From: Azoarcus sp. TTM-91
GTDB taxonomy: Bacteria > Pseudomonadota > Gammaproteobacteria > Burkholderiales > Rhodocyclaceae
Assembly: GCF_012911025.1 (NCBI RefSeq)
Contig: NZ_WUEI01000016.1
Span: 1-64,000, forward strand
Reading direction: 5' to 3'
DNA length: 64,000 bases
The notes below the pieces were generated by a model. It searched no databases. It was not told the origin of the DNA and saw only the letters and a program-made list of their open reading frames with translations. Position 1 is the stretch's first letter; each line of letters starts with the position of its first letter. Positions 59,703-64,000 of the stretch are shown one piece after another. The position numbers and the translations under genes were made by a program.

Positions 59703-60623
59703 CTACTCGGCAGCCACCACCAGACCCTTTTCGTTATCAAATAGATAGCGCTTCAGCCGTTCGACGAACCACTGCAGCGCCTTGCCGTCGTTGGCGGGGT
59801 GCCAGGCGGTGCAGATGCGCTGGCGCAGGGGCGGGCTGTCGAGGGCGAGGAGCTTGAGGCTGCCGTCGGCGAGTTCGTGGCGGACGCGGTAGGCGGGCAG
59901 GTAGCCGACGCCCAGGCCCTGGCGCTGGGCTTCGATCTTGCGGTCCATGGACGGCACCACCAGGCGGGAGCGGCCGTCCAGCAGGCCGACCGAGCGCGAG
60001 GGCAGGTAGCGGGAGCTGTCCGCCACCACCACGGTGGGATAGGCCTGCACCGCCTGCACCGGCACCGGCGGCGACAGCGCGCTCAGCGGGTGGGCGGCGG
60101 CGGCGGCGAAGACGAAGTCCACCTCGCCGAGCACATGGCAGGCGAAGCCGCTGGAGGGCGGCTCGCCGACCGCGCCTATCACCAGGTCGCAACGCTTGGC
60201 GCTGAGCGCATCCCAGCTGCCACCCAGCACTTCGTCCAGCAGGCGGATTTCGGTGCGGTGGCCGGCGCGCTGGAATTCGGCCAGCAAGTCATAGATGGGC
60301 TCCACCGCCAGCACGCTGTCCACCGCGATACGCAGTTCCGCCTCCCAGCCGTCCGCCGCCGCCTTGGCCATGCGGGTGAGCTCTTCCACCGCGGTGAGGA
60401 TGTGCCGCCCCTGTTCCAGCACCAGCCGCCCCACCGGCGTCAGCTCGGCCTTGCGTCGGCTGCGGTCGAACAGCGCCACGCCCAGCTCCTCTTCCAGCTT
60501 GGTGACGGTGTAGGAGATGGCGGAGGGCACGCGGAACAGCGCGTCCGCGGCGGCGGCGAAGCTGCCCTTGCGGTCTATGGCGTCGAGCACGCGCAGGGCA
60601 TCCAGGGTGAGCGGTGAGTACAT
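59703..60623 (-). CDS. LysR-type transcriptional regulator
   Basis: A 306-residue regulator with N-terminal HTH (about 1-62; LDALRVLDAIDRKGSFAAAAD, VPSAISYTVTKLEEEL) and effector domain. It is divergent from the DoxX gene across a 207-base AT-rich gap, so it probably controls the DoxX-pirin genes. This LysR-DoxX-pirin arrangement is common among proteobacteria. Confidence 0.93.
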   Translation of the reverse strand: MYSPLTLDALRVLDAIDRKGSFAAAADALFRVPSAISYTVTKLEEELGVALFDRSRRKAELTPVGRLVLEQGRHILTAVEELTRMAKAAADGWEAELRIAVDSVLAVEPIYDLLAEFQRAGHRTEIRLLDEVLGGSWDALSAKRCDLVIGAVGEPPSSGFACHVLGEVDFVFAAAAAHPLSALSPPVPVQAVQAYPTVVVADSSRYLPSRSVGLLDGRSRLVVPSMDRKIEAQRQGLGVGYLPAYRVRHELADGSLKLLALDSPPLRQRICTAWHPANDGKALQWFVERLKRYLFDNEKGLVVAAE

Positions 60624-60830
60624 GGGCGACGGGGGCGGACTTGAAAGATCGGCGGCGATGAGAGAGCCACAAGTTCAAAAAGATTGATCAAATTAATTGA
60701 ATATTTCGCTCAATTTTCTTCGCTATTTCTCCTGAAATCCAATCATTAAGATGGCTACATGCATCAAACGCACTGACGCAAACGAACACCAAACCCCCAA
60801 ACCCAGCAAACGAAATCCAGGAGAAACACC

Positions 60831-61286
60831 ATGAACAAGTCCCTCGCCCAACGCCTCCTTTCCTCCCGTGCCGGCGCTGCCGCCCTGGCGCTGCGGGTGC
60901 CGGTCGGCATCATCTTCATCGCCCACGGCGCGCAGAAGCTGTTCGGCCTGTTCGGCGGCTACGGCCTGGAAGGCACCGGCCAGTGGATGGAGTCCATCGG
61001 CCTCACCCCCGGCTACCTGATGGCGCTGATGGCCGGCAGCGCTGAGTTCTTCGGCGGGCTGGCGCTGCTGATCGGCCTGCTGGTGCGGCCGGCGGCGCTG
61101 TCGCTGAGCTTCGCGATGCTGGTGGCAATCTTCAGCGTGCATATCCACAACGGCCTGTTCATGAGCAACAACGGCTACGAATTCGGCCTCGCGCTACTGG
61201 CCGCCGCGGTTTCGCTGCTGTTCAGCGGTGCCGGCAGCCTGTCGCTGGACCAGGCCATCGCCCGCCGCCTCGGCGACGAGCGCTGA
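60831..61286 (+). CDS. DoxX family membrane protein
   Basis: A 151-residue protein with four predicted membrane helices and the DoxX signature (LRVPVGIIFIAHGAQKLFGLF; GYLMALMAGSAEFFGGLALL). DoxX-like proteins are implicated in redox/thiol stress responses, but this one's role is not known. RBS aggaga precedes the ATG. Confidence 0.92.
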   Translation: MNKSLAQRLLSSRAGAAALALRVPVGIIFIAHGAQKLFGLFGGYGLEGTGQWMESIGLTPGYLMALMAGSAEFFGGLALLIGLLVRPAALSLSFAMLVAIFSVHIHNGLFMSNNGYEFGLALLAAAVSLLFSGAGSLSLDQAIARRLGDER

Positions 61287-61375
61287 ACCGTAAAGCACCC
61301 CCACTACAACATCCCCGACCCCAACCTCCGCAACCGCGGGAAGCCAGGATTCCCGCCCCAACCGGGAGCACGACC

Positions 61376-62065
61376 ATGATCACCACTCGCCTCGCCCAAG
61401 ACCGTGGCCACGCCAACTTCGGCTGGCTGGACAGCCACCACACCTTCTCCTTCGGCAGCTACTACGATCCCCGCCACATGGGCGTCTCGGCCCTGCGGGT
61501 GATCAACGATGACCGCGTGGTCGCCGGCGCCGGTTTCGACACCCACAGCCACCGCAACATGGAGATCATCAGCTACGTGCTGGAAGGCACCATCGAGCAC
61601 AAGGACAGCACCGGCAGCCACTCGCAGCTGAAGGCGGGCGAGGTGCAGGTGATGAGCGCCGGCCGCGGCATCGCCCACAGCGAGTACAACCCCTCGGCCA
61701 AGGACGGGCTGCACTTCCTGCAGATCTGGATCGAGCCGGCGGTGGATGGCATCGCCCCCGGTTACGTGCAGCACGACTTCAGCGGCCTGCGCGGCAAGAA
61801 CCTGATCGTGTCGCCGGACGGCCGGGAAGGGTCGCTCCGCATCCACCAGGACGCCAGCGTCTATCAGCTGAAGCTGGCGGCAGGCGAGGAAGCCAGCCAT
61901 GAAACCACCGCCGGCCGCGGCTACTACGTTCATGTGGCGCAGGGCAGCCTGCGGGTGAACGAGGTGCTGCTGAACACCGGCGACGGCGCCGAGATCGCAG
62001 GTGAAGCGCTGATCCGCCTGCTGGCGGAAAGCGAAACGGAAGCGCTGCTGTTCGAACTGCCGTAA
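61376..62065 (+). CDS. Pirin family protein (quercetinase-like)
   Basis: A 229-residue two-cupin pirin. The N-terminal cupin has the metal ligand set in FDTHSHRNMEIISYVLEG (His/His) and HSEYNPS (His, Glu region). Bacterial pirins of the YhaK/YhhW type are redox-sensitive or quercetinase-like. It follows DoxX by 89 bases and ends at a strong terminator. Confidence 0.92.
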   Translation: MITTRLAQDRGHANFGWLDSHHTFSFGSYYDPRHMGVSALRVINDDRVVAGAGFDTHSHRNMEIISYVLEGTIEHKDSTGSHSQLKAGEVQVMSAGRGIAHSEYNPSAKDGLHFLQIWIEPAVDGIAPGYVQHDFSGLRGKNLIVSPDGREGSLRIHQDASVYQLKLAAGEEASHETTAGRGYYVHVAQGSLRVNEVLLNTGDGAEIAGEALIRLLAESETEALLFELP

Positions 62066-62091
62066 GCGCTTGCGGCGTGCAGGAAACCGAC

Positions 62092-62122
62092 CGGCCCGGG
62101 GTTCGCCCCGGGCCGTTTTTTT
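62092..62122 (+). terminator. Intrinsic terminator after the pirin gene
   Basis: A 10-bp GC stem (cggcccgggg/ccccgggccg) with a ttcg tetraloop is followed by seven T bases. It ends the DoxX-pirin transcript. Confidence 0.93.
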
Positions 62123-62193
62123 GATTTGCGTGGCCGCGGGAGAGGGGCGGGAAACACCAGAGCGGCAGGCCCCTCCTCCGCGCTGTGCCGGCG

Positions 62194-63117
62194 TCACGAG
62201 GCGTCGGCCACCATCTCCGCCGTCGCCCCAGGCGGCGGCGCCACCCGCTTGATGGCCGCCGTATCCTGGCCGGGCGGCAGGCCGAACAGCCGCCGGTACT
62301 CCCGGGTGAATTGCTGCACGCTCTCGTAGCCCACCGCAAACGCGGCGCTGCTGGCGGAGCGGCCCTCGGCAGTCATCAATCGCCGGGCTTCGATCAGGCG
62401 CAGCTGCTTCTGGAATTGCAGCGGCGACAGCGAGGTCGCGGCGCGGAAGTGCTGATAGAAGGCGGACGCGCTCATGCCCGCCGTCGCCGCCAGCCGCGCC
62501 ACCGGCAAGGGCTGCGCGAACTCCGCCCGCAGCAGCGCCACCGCGGCGGCTACGCGCTGGGCATGGCTGTCCGGCCAGCCGATCTGGCGGATGGCGCCCC
62601 CATGCTTGCCGGCCAGCAGCCAGTAATGCATCTCGCGCAGCAGCTGCCGGCCGAGGAAAGGCAGCGCGGCGGGGCGCTCCAGCAGGCGCATCAGGCGCAG
62701 GGCGGTATCCGCCACTTCGCCGTCGGTCGGCTCCACCTGCACCGCGACACCCTGGGCAACGGGGCCGAGTTTCATTTCCAGGCCCAACTCCGCGATCAGC
62801 GCCAGATCCAGCTCCAGCACCAGGGAGAAATACGGCTCGGCCTCGCTGGCCTGGGTGATCTGGCTGATCGTGGGCACGTCCGCGGTGATCAGCAGCGAAT
62901 CGCCGGCGGTGAAGGAGAAGGCCTCCGTGCCCAGCAGCACCCGCTTGCTGCCTTGCAGGACCAGGCAGACCAAGGGCCGGGAAATCGCGTACTCCAGCCC
63001 GCTGGGCTTGCAGGCGCGGATCACCGCCAGCCCGGGGATGGAGCTTTGTGCCACGCCGGCCGGTCCGGCATGAACGCGGGCGTAGCGGCTGGCCGCCTGT
63101 AGCAATGAGTCATCCAT
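62194..63117 (-). CDS. AraC-family transcriptional regulator
   Basis: A 307-residue regulator: an N-terminal AraC_N-type cupin domain (about 25-185; CLVLQGSKRVLLG) and a C-terminal double HTH (about 200-290; LPVARLAATAGMSASAFYQHF; AFAVGYESVQQFTREYRRLFG). The ATG at 63117 begins the real protein; a longer frame to 63882 overlaps the divergent dehydrogenase and is spurious. It probably regulates that gene. Confidence 0.92.
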   Translation of the reverse strand: MDDSLLQAASRYARVHAGPAGVAQSSIPGLAVIRACKPSGLEYAISRPLVCLVLQGSKRVLLGTEAFSFTAGDSLLITADVPTISQITQASEAEPYFSLVLELDLALIAELGLEMKLGPVAQGVAVQVEPTDGEVADTALRLMRLLERPAALPFLGRQLLREMHYWLLAGKHGGAIRQIGWPDSHAQRVAAAVALLRAEFAQPLPVARLAATAGMSASAFYQHFRAATSLSPLQFQKQLRLIEARRLMTAEGRSASSAAFAVGYESVQQFTREYRRLFGLPPGQDTAAIKRVAPPPGATAEMVADAS

Positions 63118-63261
63118 GACTGCAAGGTAGCCGATCAAGCCCACGCGGGCATAGCGGATCTGGAGAAGCAGGCCAGAAATGCGGAGATTCAGGCAAAGCC
63201 CTGCCCGGCTCCGACTCGCAGAATGAAGGCCTGTTCCCACCCCAACCCAGGAGTTGCTGCC

Positions 63262-64000
63262 ATGACGACCCTTTCCCTCATCACAGGTGCCAGCCGCGGC
63301 CTCGGCCGCAATACCGCGCTCGCCATCGCCCGCGCCGGCGGCGACGTCATCCTCACCTACCAGAGCCGCGAGGCCGAAGCCCGGGCGGCGGTGGCCGAGA
63401 TCGAGCGGCTGGGCCGCAAGGCGGTGGCGCTGCAGTTGGATTCCGGCAAGGTCTCCACCTTTCCCGCCTTCGTCGAGCAACTGAAAACCGCCTTGCATGA
63501 GACATGGCAGCGCGAGCGCTTCGACCATCTGGTGAACAACGCCGGCCACGGCGAGATGGCGCCGCTTGCCGAGATGAGCGAGGCGGCCTTCGACGGACTG
63601 GTCAATGTGCATTTCAAGGGCGTGTTCTTCCTCACCCAGAAGCTGCTGCCGCTGCTCAACGATGGCGGCCGCATCGTGAACCTCTCCAGCGGCCTGACCC
63701 GCGTCTCCGCCGAGGGCTGGTCGGCCTACGCGGCGGTCAAAGGGGCGGTGGAGGTGCTCAGCGTGTACATGGCCAAGGAACTGGGTGGCCGCGGGATCGC
63801 CGTCAATACCGTCGCGCCGGGCGCCATCGAGACGGACTTCCTCGGCGGCGCGGTGCGCGACACCCCGGCGTTCAATGCGCACTTCGCTTCGATGACGGCG
63901 CTGGGCCGGGTGGGCGTGGCGGACGACATCGGCCCGATGATCGCCAGCCTGTTGTCCGAGGCCAACCGCTGGGTCAATGCGCAGCGCATCGAAGTCTCCG
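63262..64000 (+). CDS. Short-chain dehydrogenase, cut by the window end
   Basis: At least 246 residues of a classical SDR: cofactor motif TGASRGLGR (about 8-16), NNAG motif, Ser in LSSGL and catalytic YAAVK (Tyr-x3-Lys). Only the last few residues are likely missing, since the RWVNAQRIEVS end is near the usual C-terminus. It is divergent from the AraC-type gene, 144 bases apart. Substrate is unknown. Confidence 0.92.
   Translation, partial: MTTLSLITGASRGLGRNTALAIARAGGDVILTYQSREAEARAAVAEIERLGRKAVALQLDSGKVSTFPAFVEQLKTALHETWQRERFDHLVNNAGHGEMAPLAEMSEAAFDGLVNVHFKGVFFLTQKLLPLLNDGGRIVNLSSGLTRVSAEGWSAYAAVKGAVEVLSVYMAKELGGRGIAVNTVAPGAIETDFLGGAVRDTPAFNAHFASMTALGRVGVADDIGPMIASLLSEANRWVNAQRIEVS

Noticed and set aside
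62194..63882. 562-residue version of the AraC regulator
   Set aside because: The extra 255 residues are antisense to the divergent dehydrogenase; the AraC-type protein begins at 63117.

Overview
The window is GC-rich chromosomal DNA from a betaproteobacterium, most likely a member of Rhodocyclales (Azoarcus/Thauera/Aromatoleum-like). This is an inference from gene order (rlpA-rodA-mrdA-mreDCB; ubiE-ubiJ next to atpIBEFHAGDC; mnmG-rsmG-parA-parB) and from protein character; no database search was run. No rRNA, tRNA or CRISPR array was seen.

Region 1 (1-6.9 kb, minus strand) is the cell-elongation operon mreB-mreC-mreD-mrdA-rodA-rlpA, preceded at the window edge by a 44-bp perfect inverted repeat. 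Region 2 (7.0-14.5 kb, plus) is gatC-gatA-lipoprotein-gatB, followed by a DUF3617 protein, a class II glutamine amidotransferase, a HIT protein and a large uncharacterised protein. Region 3 (14.5-19.5 kb) holds phoB-phoR (minus) and a DUF971-ubiE-Tim44-ubiJ run (plus), closed by a bidirectional terminator. Region 4 (19.5-26.4 kb, minus) is the complete F1Fo ATP synthase operon.

Region 5 (26.5-35.1 kb, plus) is an ArsR-type regulator, a 16-bp-stem palindrome and a tightly packed envelope/lipid operon: Aas-like acyltransferase/acyl-ACP synthetase, a putatively exported amidohydrolase, an LplT-PlsC fusion and a DUF2339 membrane protein. It sits in the opposite orientation between atpI and parB, which are commonly near each other in proteobacteria. 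Region 6 (35.1-40.1 kb, minus) is mnmG-rsmG-parA-parB, with a two-gene MntA/HepT toxin-antitoxin module inserted in frame-tight fashion between parA and parB. This is the most striking arrangement in the window.

Region 7 (40.3-45.9 kb) resembles part of a nitrobenzoate/3-hydroxyanthranilate (nba) catabolic cluster: a solute-binding protein and a LysR regulator diverge, then come an acetaldehyde-dehydrogenase-like protein lacking both catalytic residues, 3-hydroxyanthranilate dioxygenase and ACMS decarboxylase with all metal ligands intact. Region 8 (46.0-49.2 kb, minus) is an ECF42-type sigma factor with a DGPF (YCII) protein and three small enzyme-like genes, and a promoter motif that fits the group. 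Region 9 (49.4-57.1 kb) has DUF924, AMP nucleosidase, a Phd/PIN toxin-antitoxin pair and a livGFKHM-type ABC transporter.

Region 10 (57.1-59.7 kb) is an AT-rich island with two unrecognised exported or membrane proteins, flanked by 61-bp direct repeats (about 90% identical). Region 11 (59.7-64.0 kb) has a LysR regulator divergent from DoxX and pirin genes, and an AraC regulator divergent from a short-chain dehydrogenase cut by the window end.
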